DNA of 46,983 bases from Pseudomonadota bacterium (GCA_019352035.1 JABBNZ010000023.1:1-46983); one strand, 5' to 3'. Positions 1 to 10,710 are shown, numbered from the stretch's first letter. A program made the numbers and translations. Notes: generated from the letters alone by a model not told the origin.

Positions 1-1
1 G

Positions 2-664
2 CTCGATGCCCTGCTCGGTCTTCAGCCGCAGGCGCGCTTCGCGATCGCGCGGCCGAGGTTGCCGGCCCTGCCGAGCGACATCGGGGCGCTCCTCGCGAGG
101 CTCCCCGAGCGCCGGCCGGATCTGGTGGCGCTGCGCCTCGGCTATCACTCCGCGGATGAGGACGTGCGCACGGCCATCATCGGCCAGTTCCCCGCTTTCT
201 CGCTCGGGCCGGCCTGGGGCGATGATACGGCCAACAACCGCACCGTGGGCCCCACCGCCACCTTCGACGTGCCGGTGTTCGACCGCAACCAGGGACAGAT
301 CGCCCAGACCCGCGCGAGCCGCCGGCTGCTGCATGAGCAGTATCAGGCGCGCCTCGATCAGGCGGTCGGTACCGCCGGGGGGCTCGCCATCACGATGGCA
401 CGCCTGAAAGGTTATGTCCGCGAGGCGCGCGGCTCCGCGGCGGCGGCGGCCCGGTTGTCGAGGGCGGCACGGCAGGCGTATGCGCAGGGCAACCTCGATC
501 AGCGCTCCCTGGCCGATTACGAGACCACCGCCCTGCAGCGCCAGATCGAGGCGATGGCGCTCGAGCGCTCGCTCGGCGAGGCGCACATCGCCATGACCAT
601 CGAGCTGGGACTGGGGCTGCCGCAGACGCGCATCCTCCCGGCCGCGAATCCGAGGAAGCCATGA
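2..664 (+). CDS. TolC-family outer membrane efflux protein (5' truncated by window)
   Basis: This is the C-terminal 220 residues of an outer membrane factor, the trans-envelope channel of a tripartite efflux pump. The frame is open from base 2, so the true start lies upstream of the window. The stretch GPTATFDVPVFDRNQGQIAQ is typical of the second repeat of OEP/TolC proteins, where the chain enters the membrane barrel before a long helix. It is followed by long Ala/Arg/Gln-rich helices suited to the periplasmic coiled-coil barrel. The stop overlaps the start of the adaptor gene (ATGA at 661-664), so the two are probably translationally coupled. Together with the two genes that follow it forms an RND efflux operon. 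The exported substrate cannot be read from the sequence. Confidence 0.88.
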   Translation, partial: LDALLGLQPQARFAIARPRLPALPSDIGALLARLPERRPDLVALRLGYHSADEDVRTAIIGQFPAFSLGPAWGDDTANNRTVGPTATFDVPVFDRNQGQIAQTRASRRLLHEQYQARLDQAVGTAGGLAITMARLKGYVREARGSAAAAARLSRAARQAYAQGNLDQRSLADYETTALQRQIEAMALERSLGEAHIAMTIELGLGLPQTRILPAANPRKP

Positions 665-1743
665 ACCGCCGATTCCTGTTGCCGGCAGCCGCCGCTGCGA
701 TCGTTCTCACCCTGGCGCTGGCCGTGATGTTGGCGTTGCGGCCGGCGCATGCCGACGGCTCGGCCGCCGCGAAACCGACTGTGCTCGTCACGCTGGCGCC
801 GCTGAAGCGCGGCCGCCTGCCGCATGAGGTGATCGGCTACGGCACCGTGGGCCCGGCGAGCTCCGGCCGCAAGATGGTCATGGCGCCGGTGTCGGCGGTC
901 GTAGGCATGTTGTATGTCAGGCTCGGCCAGCAGGTGCCGAAGGGCGCGCCGCTCATTCGTCTGGATCCCAGTGCGACCACCGCCGCCTCTTATGCGCAGG
1001 CGAGCTCGGCACTGTCGGTCGCGAAGCACCTGGTGCAGAGCACGCGCAAGCTGATGGTCCTGCACCTCGCGACCCGGCAGCAGCTCGCCGATGCGCAAAA
1101 GAGCGAGTCCGACGCACGCGCCGCCCTCGTGGCGCTGAATGCGGTGGGCGCGGGCGGAGTGCGGACCGTGCGGGCGCCGTTCTCGGCGATCGTGACCACG
1201 CTCACGGCCAGGCCCGGGGAGATCGTGTCGGCGGGAACCGCCCTGTTGGATCTTGCCTCGCCGGGACACCTCGTGCTCACCGTCGGGGTGGTGCCGGCCC
1301 AGGCGGGAGAAGTCAACGCGGATGATCCGGCCAAGGTGACCCTGGTCGGCGGCACGCAGCCGGTCGCAGGGCGCGTGCTGCTGCGCGGGGCGGTGGCGGA
1401 AGCCGACACCGGACTTGTTCCCGTGGAGATCTCGCTGCCGCCGGGGTCGCTCCTTCCGGAAGAGATGGCCGAGGCGGCCATCACGACCCATGAGATGGAA
1501 GGCTACGTGGTGCCGCACAAGGCCCTTCTGGTCGACGAGAAAGGGGCGCCCTACGTCGTGCAGGCTTCCAACGGCATCGCCCACAAGGTGCCGGTGCGGG
1601 TCCTTGACGCCAACGGCGCCAGGGATGTCGTCAGCGGCGCGCTCGACCCGCACGCGTGGCTGGTGCTGACTGGAAACTATCAGCTCGACGACGGCATGAG
1701 GATCCGGCTGGCCGACCCGAAGCAGGGCGGCGGCCGCCAATGA
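661..1743 (+). CDS. RND efflux periplasmic adaptor subunit (HlyD/MFP family)
   Basis: A 360-residue membrane fusion protein that links the inner-membrane RND pump to the TolC-like channel. It begins with a hydrophobic export or anchor segment (about residues 5-28). It then has a barrel-sandwich (lipoyl-like) half, APVSAVVGMLYVRLGQQVPK, near residues 77-96. A short helical hairpin follows, then the matching second half around FSAIVTTLTARPGEIVSAG and beta-barrel segments. The length fits the family. The start overlaps the upstream stop by four bases, and the permease follows after 10 bp with GAGGG upstream of its ATG. The operon order is channel, adaptor, pump. Family assignment is firm; substrate is unknown. 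Confidence 0.93.
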   Translation: MNRRFLLPAAAAAIVLTLALAVMLALRPAHADGSAAAKPTVLVTLAPLKRGRLPHEVIGYGTVGPASSGRKMVMAPVSAVVGMLYVRLGQQVPKGAPLIRLDPSATTAASYAQASSALSVAKHLVQSTRKLMVLHLATRQQLADAQKSESDARAALVALNAVGAGGVRTVRAPFSAIVTTLTARPGEIVSAGTALLDLASPGHLVLTVGVVPAQAGEVNADDPAKVTLVGGTQPVAGRVLLRGAVAEADTGLVPVEISLPPGSLLPEEMAEAAITTHEMEGYVVPHKALLVDEKGAPYVVQASNGIAHKVPVRVLDANGARDVVSGALDPHAWLVLTGNYQLDDGMRIRLADPKQGGGRQ

Positions 1744-1753
1744 GGGACCGCCC

Positions 1754-4700
1754 ATGAGCTTCACAGCCTGGATCGAGCGGCATCGCCGCTCGCTCCTCAC
1801 CATCGCCTTTGCGCTGGCGCTGGCGGGAGTGTTCGCGGCGATCACGCTGCCGGTCGGGCTCTTTCCGGTCACGAGCTTTCCGCGCATCCGTATCGAGGTG
1901 AGTGCCGGCGCCATGCCGGCGAAGCAGATGCTGGTCGATGTGACCGAGCCGCTCGAGCGCGTGGCGCGTGCGGTTCCCAACGCGCAGGATGTGACATCCA
2001 CCACGTCCCGCGGAGCGGCGGAAATCTTCGTCGACTTCCCGTGGGGCTACCACATGAATCAGGCGCTGCTCGCGGTGGATGCCGCGTTCGCGCAGGAGCT
2101 GCCGTCACTTCCGCAGGGGACGAGCTACGACATCATCCAGATGAGCCCGAACGTCATCATGCCGTTCGTCTCATACGCGCTCATTTCCAAGAAGGTGCCG
2201 CCGGCTGCGCTCAAGCAGCTGGCCCAATACCAGATCACCCCACTCCTCACGGGAATCCCCGGCGTCAGGCGAGTGGGCGTTCTCGGCGGCCAGACCCCGG
2301 AGGTGCAGGTCTCGGTCAATCCGCAGAAGCTTCGTGCCTACGGTCTGACGCTCGGGATGTCTCGCAGGCTCTCTCCCAGACCAACATCATCCGCTCGGTC
2401 GGCCGGCTCGAGGATAACGACCTGCTCTACCTCGCGATCGGCAACAACGCCTTCACCTCGATCAATTCGGTGCGCAATGTCGCGCTGCACACCGGTCCCG
2501 ACGGCATCGTCCGCCTCGGCGAGATCGCCCAGGTGACGATGGGGTCGGTGCCGCAATGGCTGCTGGTCGATGACGATGGCCGTCCGGCCGTCACGTTCGA
2601 CGTCTATCAGCAGGATACGGCCGATTCGCTCACGCTCGCCAAGGAGGTCAAGCAGCGGCTGGCCGCCTTCATGAAGACCCAGCCGTCCTCGATCCACCTC
2701 TACAAGTGGTACGACCAGACCCAGCTCGTGCGCTCCTCGATCTCCGCCCTCGAGGAGGCGATCCTGATCGGCCTCGTATTCGCGGGCATCGTGCTCTTCG
2801 GGTTCCTGCGCAACTGGCGCGTGACGGCGGTGGCGATGATCGTGGTGCCGCTGTCGGTGCTGATCACCGTGCTGCTGCTGTCGCTCTTCGGGATGACCTT
2901 CAACATCATGACCCTCGGCGGCATCGCCGCGGCGATCGGCCTGCTGATCGACGATGTCATCGTGATGATCGAGCACATCGCCCGGCGCACCGGGGTGCCT
3001 GAAGTCCAGAATCCGAACGAGACGGTGCTGCAAGCGGCCCGCGAGTTCCTGAGCCCGCTGTTCGGCTCGAGCATGGCGACGACGATCATCTTCGTCCCGC
3101 TCGCCTTCCTCTCGGGGATCACCGGGGCGTTCTTCAAGTTCCTGTCCTTCACGATGGCCTCCGCGCTCATCATCTCCTTCATCCTGACGGCCTTCACGGT
3201 GCCGCTGCTCGCCCGCGGCCTGGTCGACTTCGGCAGCTTCGAGGATCCCTCGCACGGCAAGGACACCTGGCTCAAGCGCACACACGGGCGGCTCCTCACC
3301 CGTCTCTTCGATCGCCCGATGCTGCTGGTGCCGGCGCTTGCGGTGGTGCTGATCGCCGGCTTCCTGACCTACACGCGCGTCGGCACCGGCTTTCTGCCGA
3401 GGATGGACGAGGGCGGGTTCGTGCTCGACTATTTCACCGCGCCCGGCACGTCCCTCACCGAGACCAACCGCGAGCTGCTGGAGGTGGAGGCGATCCTCAA
3501 GAAGGACCCGTACGTCTACACCTTCTCGCGCCGCACCGGCGCCGGCCTCGGCGGGGACTTGAACGAGGCCTATCAGGGCGATTTCTTCGTACGGCTGGTC
3601 CCTTATTCGCAGCGGCCGGACATCTGGAAGGTCATGGACGAGATCGACAGGAGGATCAACGCCCAGGTCCCGGGCATCAACTTCGACAGCCACCAGCTGA
3701 TGAGCGATATGATCGGCGACATGGTGGGCCGGCGCGAGCCGGTGGTCATCTCCCTGAGCGCGAAGAATCCGTCGGTGCTGCCGGATGTCGCCAACCGCGT
3801 CGCGGATGCGATCGGCAAGATTCCGGGGATAGAGCCGTCCTCGGTCAACAATGGTCTCGTGCCGGCGGGTGATGCGCTCGAGATCCACGTGGATCCGGCG
3901 GCCGCGGCCATGTACGGGCTGACGCCGGCGGAAATCTCGAGCCAGGTCAATCACTACCTCTACGGCTCCGTAGTCACCAAGTACCTCGGCACGGTGCAGG
4001 ACATCGGGGTGCGGCTGTGGCTCGATCCGCCGGGAAGCAGGATCTACAGCGACGAGCTCGGGAATCTTCCCATCCGCTCTCCCAACGGGGCGGTCTTGAG
4101 GCTCGCCACGGTGGCGAAGACGAGATTCGTGGCCGGCCAGCCGGAGCTCACCCGCTCGAACCTGGCGCAGATCGTGCCGGTCACCGCGCAGACCAATGGC
4201 GCGGTGAGCCTCGGCGGGACCATCAGCGCGGTGAAGCGGGCGCTCTCGCGTCCCGGCGTGCTGCCGCAAGGGGTTGAGTACACCCTGGGCGGCCAGTACA
4301 AGCAGGAGCAGAAGGCCGCGAGCGGCATGATCAAGGTGTTCGGCGCGGCGCTGATCGCCGAGTTCATCCTGCTGCTGTTCCTGTACGAGCGCTTCTCGCT
4401 GCCGATCATCATCATCGTGAGCGCGCTCTTCTCCACGCTCGCGGTGTACATCGGCCTGTGGCTGACCGGGGTGGAGCTCAACATCACGGCGATGATGGGC
4501 ATGGTGATGATCATCGGCATCTCCACGGAGATGGCGATTTTCCTGGTTTCGGAGTACCAGGAGCTCGAGAAGACGATGCCGCCGCGAGAGGCGCTCTACG
4601 AGGCCGCCCGCAACCGGCTGCGCCCGATCACGATGAGCACGCTCGCCATGATCCTCGCGCTGCTGCCGCTCGGGGCGGCGATCAGCGGCTCGGGAGATCA

Positions 4701-4818
4701 GATGCTGCAGCCGCTCGCCATCGCGATCATCGCGGGCGCGCTGGTGCAATTGCCCATCGTGCTGCTCGCGATGCCCGTGATCATCGGGCTCACGCAGCGG
4801 CGGTCGCCCGCGGCCTAG
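1754..4818 (+). CDS. RND transporter permease, interrupted by one frameshift near 2355
   Basis: Proton-driven inner-membrane pump of the RND superfamily, about 1,021 residues once corrected. The N-terminal part (1754 to about 2355, MSFTAWIERHRRSLLTIAFA onward) reads in one frame. From about 2356 to 4818 the protein continues in another frame. The join is at CTCGGGATGTC (2351-2361): restoring one G gives TLGDVSQALSQTN, the usual family wording, so one base appears to be missing. The TM4-like segment GGIAAAIGLLIDDVIVMIEH carries the paired Asp of the proton relay, as in HAE1-type pumps and unlike typical metal pumps. The second half has ELNITAMMGMVMIIGISTEMAIFLVSEY. The gene is either a recent pseudogene or carries a sequencing error; the rest is intact. 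It lies 10 bp after the adaptor gene. Confidence 0.9.
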
Positions 4819-4893
4819 GAAGCGGGGCGCATGGCGGGCCGGGCGCCCGGGTGCTATGTTCTGCGGCAAGAACCACCAACCAAGGGCGCCATC

Positions 4894-5316
4894 ATGCTTT
4901 CCACCTTGAGACACACCACGGTAGCGGCTGCGGCCGTGCTGCTCGCGGCCGGAGTCGGGCTCGCCAGCGCCGCGACCGTACACGTCAGGCTGACGGGCGC
5001 TCAGGAGGTGCCGCCGGTGCACACGGTGGCCCGCGGCACGGGCCTGATCGAGATCTCGCACGATGGCGCGGTCAGCGGCAAGGTCGCCACGCATGGCATC
5101 AAGGCCACCATGGCGCACATCCACGAGGCCGCGCCGGGCAAGAACGGGCCGCCGATCATCATGCTGAAGCGAGGCCCCAAAGGGACCTGGGTGGTGCCCG
5201 CCGGCTCGAAGCTCTCCCCGCGGGAGTACAAAGCGTTCCTGGCAGGGGATCTTTACGTCAATGTGCACAGCCGCGCCCACCCGGGCGGGGAGATCCGGGG
5301 GCAGCTCAAGCCCTAG
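4894..5316 (+). CDS. Secreted CHRD-domain protein
   Basis: A small exported protein (140 residues) with a Sec signal peptide (MLSTLRHTTVAAAAVLLAAG, cleaved near ASA-AT). It then has a single CHRD domain, first described in chordin. Diagnostic wording includes LTGAQEVPPV near the start of the mature chain, MAHIHEAAPGKNGPPII in the middle, and LYVNVHSRAHPGGEIRGQL at the end. The ATG at 4894 is preferred over the upstream in-frame start at 4831 because AAGGG (4882-4886) sits at good spacing and the signal peptide then begins at once. The biochemical role of bacterial CHRD proteins is not established. The gene appears monocistronic, 75 bp after the RND permease. Confidence 0.85.
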   Translation: MLSTLRHTTVAAAAVLLAAGVGLASAATVHVRLTGAQEVPPVHTVARGTGLIEISHDGAVSGKVATHGIKATMAHIHEAAPGKNGPPIIMLKRGPKGTWVVPAGSKLSPREYKAFLAGDLYVNVHSRAHPGGEIRGQLKP

Positions 5317-5455
5317 AACTTGAATCCGCCGTAACTTATTGATGTGCCGGAGTTCTTATCTCCGGTACAGGCCTCGGCTACGCCCGCTTTGCGGCGGTCA
5401 TAATCAGGAGCCCGTCACATCGGGGCCGCCCGAACCGGCATATCGTATTTTCGGC

Positions 5456-6691
5456 ATGACGAGTTCACAGCCGAGCCTCGAGGGCCTGGAGGACTCACCG
5501 TACGCGGCGGAGCTGCGCAAGGTGCGCCCGTCGACCCGCTTTGCCCCGGACATGGAGGCCGAGTACCTGCGGGCGTTTCTAGCCGAGAACCGTTCCCTGG
5601 TGCGGCTCACCTCCATCCTCGCGGTGCTCTTCATCGCCCTGCGGGCCGCCGAGGCTGCGGCCGGCAGCACGATTCCCGAGCACTCGGCCCCCGTGGTCTT
5701 CGGCGTGCTGTCCAGCTCTCTGGCGCTCCTCTGGCTCGCCTGGAGCCGAGCCTACGAGCGTCATTACCTGCGGTGGGCCCAGATCCTCATCCTGGCGAGG
5801 GACTGTCTGGTCGCCTTCCAGCTCATGCGGGTGGTGGCCGAGGGGGAGCTCGATGTCCTGATCGTGTTGCCGCTGCTGCTCATCGGGCCGTTCTACTTCA
5901 TGGGGCTGCGATACCGGACGGCGCTGGTCATCGTGTCTCTGACAGGCGCCTCGATGCTGGCGGCGGGCATCGAGTTCCACCCGCCGCTCGCCATCACGCT
6001 GCGCAGCGCGGCATTCTGCCTCTTGACGACGGTCATCTTCGCGATCGCGGCCAAGCACATCGAGAAGCGCTCCCGGCGCGCCTTCCTCGAAAGTCACCTG
6101 GTCGCCGAGCTCGCGCAGCACGATGTGCTCACCTGGACCAAGAACCGCAGGGTGTTCGATGAGTATCTGCCGCGGCTGTGGCGGCAGGCGGCCGAGGACG
6201 GCCGGGCGCTGGCGATCCTGCTCATCGACGTCGATCATTTCAAGCCGTACAACGACCGCTACGGACACCAGGCGGGCGATGCCGCCCTGCGCAAGGTGGC
6301 GCAGAGACTGCAGGCCTGCGTGCGCCGGCCGCTGGATCTGTTCGCCCGTTATGGGGGCGAGGAGTTCACGGCCGTCCTCTATGACACGGACGGGACCCGC
6401 GCCGCGGCCGCCGCGGAGCACATGCGCAAATCCATCGAGGCGATGGCCCTCGAGCATCGGGCATCGCGCGCCGGAACCGTGCTGACAGTCAGCATCGGCG
6501 TCGCGGTGGTGGCGCCGGACATGAGCCGCACGCCGGGCGGCGCGCTGCAGCTCGCCGACGAGGCGCTCTACCGGGCGAAGTCGATGGGGCGCAACCGGGT
6601 CGAGATCATGGACGAGGCGGAGTACCGGCTCCTCGTCACCGGCGTCTTCCCGCAGGAGATCGCCGACACGCTCAAGCAGAGGAACCTGTAG
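5456..6691 (+). CDS. Membrane-bound diguanylate cyclase (GGDEF domain)
   Basis: Predicted to make cyclic di-GMP from two GTP. The N-terminal half of this 411-residue protein has about six hydrophobic segments (for example LTSILAVLFIALRAAEAAAG, VLIVLPLLLIGPFYFMGL, LRSAAFCLLTTVIFAIAAK), so it is an inner-membrane sensor without a recognised extracellular domain. The C-terminal half is a GGDEF domain with DVDHFKPYNDRYGHQAGD and active-site GGEEF at residues 300-304. An RxxD inhibitory site (R291-D294) lies five residues before it, so product feedback inhibition is expected. The frame is open back to 5339, but the N-terminus at the ATG 5456 is more plausible. No Shine-Dalgarno is obvious there. 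It stands alone, with no EAL partner nearby. Confidence 0.9.
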   Translation: MTSSQPSLEGLEDSPYAAELRKVRPSTRFAPDMEAEYLRAFLAENRSLVRLTSILAVLFIALRAAEAAAGSTIPEHSAPVVFGVLSSSLALLWLAWSRAYERHYLRWAQILILARDCLVAFQLMRVVAEGELDVLIVLPLLLIGPFYFMGLRYRTALVIVSLTGASMLAAGIEFHPPLAITLRSAAFCLLTTVIFAIAAKHIEKRSRRAFLESHLVAELAQHDVLTWTKNRRVFDEYLPRLWRQAAEDGRALAILLIDVDHFKPYNDRYGHQAGDAALRKVAQRLQACVRRPLDLFARYGGEEFTAVLYDTDGTRAAAAAEHMRKSIEAMALEHRASRAGTVLTVSIGVAVVAPDMSRTPGGALQLADEALYRAKSMGRNRVEIMDEAEYRLLVTGVFPQEIADTLKQRNL

Positions 6692-6894
6692 CGATACGAC
6701 GCGCGGTCAGGCAACGCCCAGGCGCCGCAGCGACCCGACAAGCCGAAGCCCGCGGCGCGATCGAGCCCCGGCTGATCGCCAGACCGGTCAATACGTACAG
6801 TCCGTGGCTGGTGCGGGGGCACCCCGCGCCTGTAGCTTCGTGCGGTTGAGGCGTACGGGCTTCAGCGGCAGCGGAGCTCTCCTGGAGGTGTGCG

Positions 6895-9255
6895 ATGGCG
6901 GAGGTCTTGTCCCCGGAACTGCTGCAGCGGATCGACGCCTACTGGCGCGCCGCCAACTATCTGTCCGTCGGCCAGATCTATCTTTACGACAATCCGCTGC
7001 TGCGCCGGCCGCTCGAGCCCGGGCACATCAAGCCGCGCCTGCTCGGGCACTGGGGCACGACCCCCGGCCAGAACTTCATCTACGTGCACCTGAACCGGGT
7101 CATCCGCGAGCATGACCTGCGGATGATCTACATCGCAGGTCCCGGCCACGGCGGTCCCGCGCTCGTCGGCAACACCTACCTCGAGGGCAGCTACACCGAG
7201 CACTATCCCAACATCACCCGCGACGCGCAGGGCATGCAGAAGCTCTTCAAGCAGTTCTCCTTTCCCGGGGGCATTCCGAGCCACGTCGCACCGGAGACGC
7301 CGGGCTCCATCCACGAGGGCGGCGAGCTCGGCTATTCGCTGAGCCATGCCTTCGGCGCGGTGTTCGACAACCCCGGGCTCACCGTGGCCTGTGTCATCGG
7401 CGACGGGGAGGCGGAAACCGGTCCGCTCGCCACCGGCTGGCACGGCAACAAGTTCTTAAATCCCGCCACCGACGGGGCGGTGCTGCCGATCCTGCATCTG
7501 AACGGCTACAAGATCGCCAGTCCCACCGTGCTCGGCCGGATCGGCAACGAGGAGCTCGCCGAGTTCCTGCGCGGCTGCGGCTACCAGCCGTTCTTCGTCG
7601 AGGGCGAGGATCCGCCGCGGATGCACCAGCTGATGGCCACAACGCTCGACCGGGTGATCGGGGAGATCCGCCGCATCCAGTCGGTGGCCCGCTCTGAAGG
7701 CGTGCGGGAGCGGCCGCGCTGGCCGATGATCGTGCTCAGGACTCCCAAGGGCTGGACGGGACCGAAGGTGGTCGACGGCGAGCAGGTGGAGGGCACTTTC
7801 CGCGCGCACCAGGTGCCGCTCGGGGAGGTGCGCACCAACCCGGCGCATTTGAAGATGCTCGAGCAGTGGATGCGCAGCTATCGGCCGGAGGAGCTGTTCG
7901 ATGCGGCCGGCACGCTGCGTCCGGAGCTCGCGGCGCTCGCGCCGGAGGGCGAGCGGCGGATGGGCGCCAACCCGAATGCCAATGGGGGCTTGCTCCTGAA
8001 GGATCTCGCGCTGCCCGATTTTCGCCGCTACGGCGTCGATGTGCAGCGTCCCGGCGCGGTGGATGCGGAGGACACGCGCGTCCTGGGGAATTTCCTGCGG
8101 GACGTGGTGAAGCTCAATCAGCGCCCGCGCATCTTCCGGCTCTTTGGTCCGGATGAGACCAACTCCAACCGCCTGGGCGCCGTGTTCGAGGCGACGGAGC
8201 GGCAGTGGATGGCCGAGCGCATCCCCGGCGACGATCACCTCGCGCCGGAGGGAAGCGTCATGGAGGTGCTGAGCGAGCATCAGTGCCAGGGCTGGCTCGA
8301 GGGCTACCTGCTCACCGGCCGTCACGGATTGTTCAACTCCTACGAGGCGTTCATTCACATCGTGGACTCGATGTTCAACCAGCACGCGAAGTGGCTGAAG
8401 GTGACGCGGGAGATTCCGTGGCGCCGGCCGATCGCCTCACTCAACTACCTCCTCTCCTCCCACGTGTGGCGGCAGGATCACAACGGCTTCACGCACCAGG
8501 ATCCGGGATTTCTCGACATCGTCGTGAACAAGAAGGCGGACATCATCCGGGTGTATCTGCCTCCGGATGCCAACTGCCTGCTGTCGGTCATGGACCACTG
8601 CCTGCGCAGCCGCCACTACGTCAATGTCGTCGTCGCCGGCAAGCACCCGGCGCCGCAGTGGCTCACCATGGACCAGGCGGTGAAGCATTGCACGGCGGGA
8701 ATCGGCATCTGGGAGTGGGCGAGTACGGATCGCGGGGGCGAGCCGGAGGTGATCATGGCCTGTGCGGGCGATGTGCCGACGCTCGAGACGCTGGCCGCGG
8801 TGAAGATGCTGCGGGCGCTGGCGCCGGGACTGCGGATCCGCACGATCAATGTGGTGGACCTGATGAAGCTGGTGCCGGAGAGCGAGCATCCGCATGGGCT
8901 CAGCGATCGGGATTTCGATGCGCTCTTCACCCGCGACAAGCCCGTCATCTTCGCGTTTCATGGCTATCCCTGGCTCATTCACCGGCTGGCCTACCGGCGG
9001 GCGAACCATCACAATTTCCATGTGCGCGGGTACAAGGAGGAGGGGACGATCACCACGCCGTTCGACATGGCGGTGCTCAATGACCTGGATCGGTTTCACC
9101 TGGTGGCCGACACGATCGACCGGCTGCCGCAGCTGGCCTCGGAGGCGGGGTATATCAAGCAGGCCATGCGGGACAAGCTGATCGAGCACCGCAATTACAT
9201 CCGGGAGGTGGGGGAGGATATGCGGGAGATACTGGACTGGAGGTGGGAAGGGTAG
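6895..9255 (+). CDS. xfp: Phosphoketolase (xylulose-5-P/fructose-6-P)
   Basis: Thiamine-diphosphate enzyme that splits xylulose 5-phosphate (and often fructose 6-phosphate) with phosphate to give acetyl phosphate plus glyceraldehyde 3-phosphate or erythrose 4-phosphate. The 786-residue length is full for the family. Family signatures are present throughout: [34 protein letters not shown] (residues about 120-143), the ThDP-binding [11 protein letters not shown] at 169, and [14 protein letters not shown] strong ribosome site GGAGGT (6884-6889) precedes the ATG. No acetate kinase, phosphotransacetylase or pentose gene is adjacent, so the source of substrate and fate of acetyl phosphate are not visible here. 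The 203 bp upstream hold no gene. Confidence 0.97.
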   Translation: MAEVLSPELLQRIDAYWRAANYLSVGQIYLYDNPLLRRPLEPGHIKPRLLGHWGTTPGQNFIYVHLNRVIREHDLRMIYIAGPGHGGPALVGNTYLEGSYTEHYPNITRDAQGMQKLFKQFSFPGGIPSHVAPETPGSIHEGGELGYSLSHAFGAVFDNPGLTVACVIGDGEAETGPLATGWHGNKFLNPATDGAVLPILHLNGYKIASPTVLGRIGNEELAEFLRGCGYQPFFVEGEDPPRMHQLMATTLDRVIGEIRRIQSVARSEGVRERPRWPMIVLRTPKGWTGPKVVDGEQVEGTFRAHQVPLGEVRTNPAHLKMLEQWMRSYRPEELFDAAGTLRPELAALAPEGERRMGANPNANGGLLLKDLALPDFRRYGVDVQRPGAVDAEDTRVLGNFLRDVVKLNQRPRIFRLFGPDETNSNRLGAVFEATERQWMAERIPGDDHLAPEGSVMEVLSEHQCQGWLEGYLLTGRHGLFNSYEAFIHIVDSMFNQHAKWLKVTREIPWRRPIASLNYLLSSHVWRQDHNGFTHQDPGFLDIVVNKKADIIRVYLPPDANCLLSVMDHCLRSRHYVNVVVAGKHPAPQWLTMDQAVKHCTAGIGIWEWASTDRGGEPEVIMACAGDVPTLETLAAVKMLRALAPGLRIRTINVVDLMKLVPESEHPHGLSDRDFDALFTRDKPVIFAFHGYPWLIHRLAYRRANHHNFHVRGYKEEGTITTPFDMAVLNDLDRFHLVADTIDRLPQLASEAGYIKQAMRDKLIEHRNYIREVGEDMREILDWRWEG

Positions 9256-9313
9256 CGATACCCGGCACGGCCTGCGGTTACATATCAACCGTGAGTGCGG
9301 TGCGATAGCGCCA

Positions 9314-10192
9314 TCAGCTCGGCGCGATCCAACTGTCGGCGACGCGCAGGGCGCGGGACTCGGACTCCAGCTTGAGCAGATGGGCGAGGAGGGAGCGCTC
9401 GGCCAGCGCGTGGAGTTGGGAAGGAACGTCGTCGTAGACGCGTCGGACGAGATTGGACAGATCGGCGGGATGATCGTGGGGGAGGGAGGCCAACACCTTC
9501 GTCTCGCGGCGCTGGCGGTGGCGGATGAGGGATTGGATGGCCGCGTGAGGGGTGGAAATGAGGGTGCCGTGGCCGGGGGCGAGGGCGTCGAGATCCTCGT
9601 GGAGGAGGGAGTCCAGGGAGCGCAGGTAGGCGGCCATGTCGCCGTCGGGCGGGTCGATGACTACGGTCGAGCCCTGGATGATGTGATCGCCCGTGAAGAG
9701 GAGGCGCTCCTCCTCGAGGAGGTAGCAGAGGTGGTTGCTGGCGTGGCCGGGGGTGTGCACGACGCGCAGGGTTGCGCCGGCCGACAGCGCGATGCGCTCG
9801 CCGTGGCGTAGCTCGCGGTCGGGAGAGAACGTGGGATCCTGCCAGTGACGGTGGGGGGTCCTCAGGCCGAGCACTGATGCGCCGGTGAGGGACTTCAGCG
9901 CCGCGGCCCCCGGGGAATGATCCTCGTGCGTGTGCGTGACGAGGATGTAACGGATGGGTCCTGGTGCCGCCTCGATCAGAGCGTCGATATGGCGGCCGTC
10001 GGCGGGGCCGGGATCGATCACGGCCCAGTCGGTCCCCGCGCCCACGAGATAGCTGTTGGTGCCGGGACCGGTCATCGCCCCTGCATTCGATGCGGTGACC
10101 CGCCAGACCCTCTCGCTGAGCCGCACGGCGGCGTCATGCCGGATCGCGGCGGGTGCGGCGGGGGCGGTGTCGTTGCCCCGTGTCTCGCTCAT
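9314..10192 (-). CDS. MBL-fold metallo-hydrolase
   Basis: A 292-residue metallo-beta-lactamase-fold hydrolase. The metal motif HTHEDH is at residues 87-92, with further ligands at H150 (VVHTPGH), D169 (FTGDH) and H208 (APGHGTL), a complete two-zinc set. The opening NAGAMTGPGTNSYLVG and the helical C-terminal extension resemble the LACTB2/glyoxalase-II-like branch, whose substrates vary. The ATG at 10192 is chosen because MSETRG begins just after the flavodoxin-like gene ends; longer open frame upstream overlaps that gene. It follows the flavodoxin-like gene by 26 bp on the same strand and may be cotranscribed. The substrate is not predictable. Confidence 0.88.
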   Translation of the reverse strand: MSETRGNDTAPAAPAAIRHDAAVRLSERVWRVTASNAGAMTGPGTNSYLVGAGTDWAVIDPGPADGRHIDALIEAAPGPIRYILVTHTHEDHSPGAAALKSLTGASVLGLRTPHRHWQDPTFSPDRELRHGERIALSAGATLRVVHTPGHASNHLCYLLEEERLLFTGDHIIQGSTVVIDPPDGDMAAYLRSLDSLLHEDLDALAPGHGTLISTPHAAIQSLIRHRQRRETKVLASLPHDHPADLSNLVRRVYDDVPSQLHALAERSLLAHLLKLESESRALRVADSWIAPS

Positions 10193-10218
10193 GCGCAAAA
10201 TGCTAGCACGGCCGCGGG

Positions 10219-10710
10219 TCAGAAAATCCCGAGGGCGAGTCCCGCGGCCAGCGTCGCGCCCAGCTCCTCGCAACGGGCGAGGTCGGCGGCGCCGATCCGC
10301 TTCGGCGCGAGAATCGCTTCGGGCGTCTGGGCCTGGGTGCGGATGATCAGGGGCGGGGCGATGGACCGCAGGCGCCACCCGGCGGCGATGCGCTCGATCT
10401 GGCGCACCGCGTTGCTGCCATCGCTCCCCGCGCAGATGAGGATCGCGTATGGACGGCCCTGGATACGGTCGAGCACGGCATAGTAGGTGCGATCGAAGAA
10501 ATCCTTCATCAGGCCCGACATGGCCGCGAGGCTCTCGGGCGTGGCGAAGAGATAGCCGTCGCTCTCGAGCAGCGCCTGCGCCTGGGTTCCCGCCGCCCTT
10601 TCCAGCCGTACCGCGACCGCGGGCTGGTGCCGGGCGCCGGCTGCGGCCGCCTGCGCCATCTGCAGTGTGCCGCCCGTGATGGAGTGGTGGACGATCAGGA
10701 GCGATTTCAT
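10219..10710 (-). CDS. Flavodoxin-like / NADPH-dependent FMN reductase family protein
   Basis: A 163-residue flavodoxin-fold protein. The N-terminus MKSLLIVHHSITGGTLQMAQ has the beta-strand and phosphate-binding loop that holds FMN phosphate. The segment DGYLFATPESLAAMSGLMKDF matches the second FMN-contact loop of WrbA/FMN-reductase-type proteins, followed by GRPYAILICAGSDGSNA. It probably acts as an FMN-dependent reductase or electron carrier in the cytoplasm. It is divergent from an aldo/keto reductase gene with 96 bp between them, and it precedes the metallo-hydrolase gene on the same strand. Exact electron donor and acceptor are unknown. Confidence 0.8.
   Translation of the reverse strand: MKSLLIVHHSITGGTLQMAQAAAAGARHQPAVAVRLERAAGTQAQALLESDGYLFATPESLAAMSGLMKDFFDRTYYAVLDRIQGRPYAILICAGSDGSNAVRQIERIAAGWRLRSIAPPLIIRTQAQTPEAILAPKRIGAADLARCEELGATLAAGLALGIF

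Noticed and set aside
2338-5280. Long antisense open frame (about 980 codons) opposite the RND permease
   Set aside because: His/Arg/Asp-rich, repetitive composition without domains; typical shadow of a GC-rich coding strand. The sense strand encodes recognisable RND segments.
5347-5365. Hairpin CCGGAG-N7-CTCCGG after the CHRD gene as terminator
   Set aside because: Only six pairs, no T run after it; too weak to call.
9314-10710. Split flavodiiron protein (metallo-lactamase beside flavodoxin)
   Set aside because: Flavodiiron proteins use HxExDH; this hydrolase has HTHEDH and a LACTB2-type layout, so a zinc hydrolase is more likely and adjacency may be chance.
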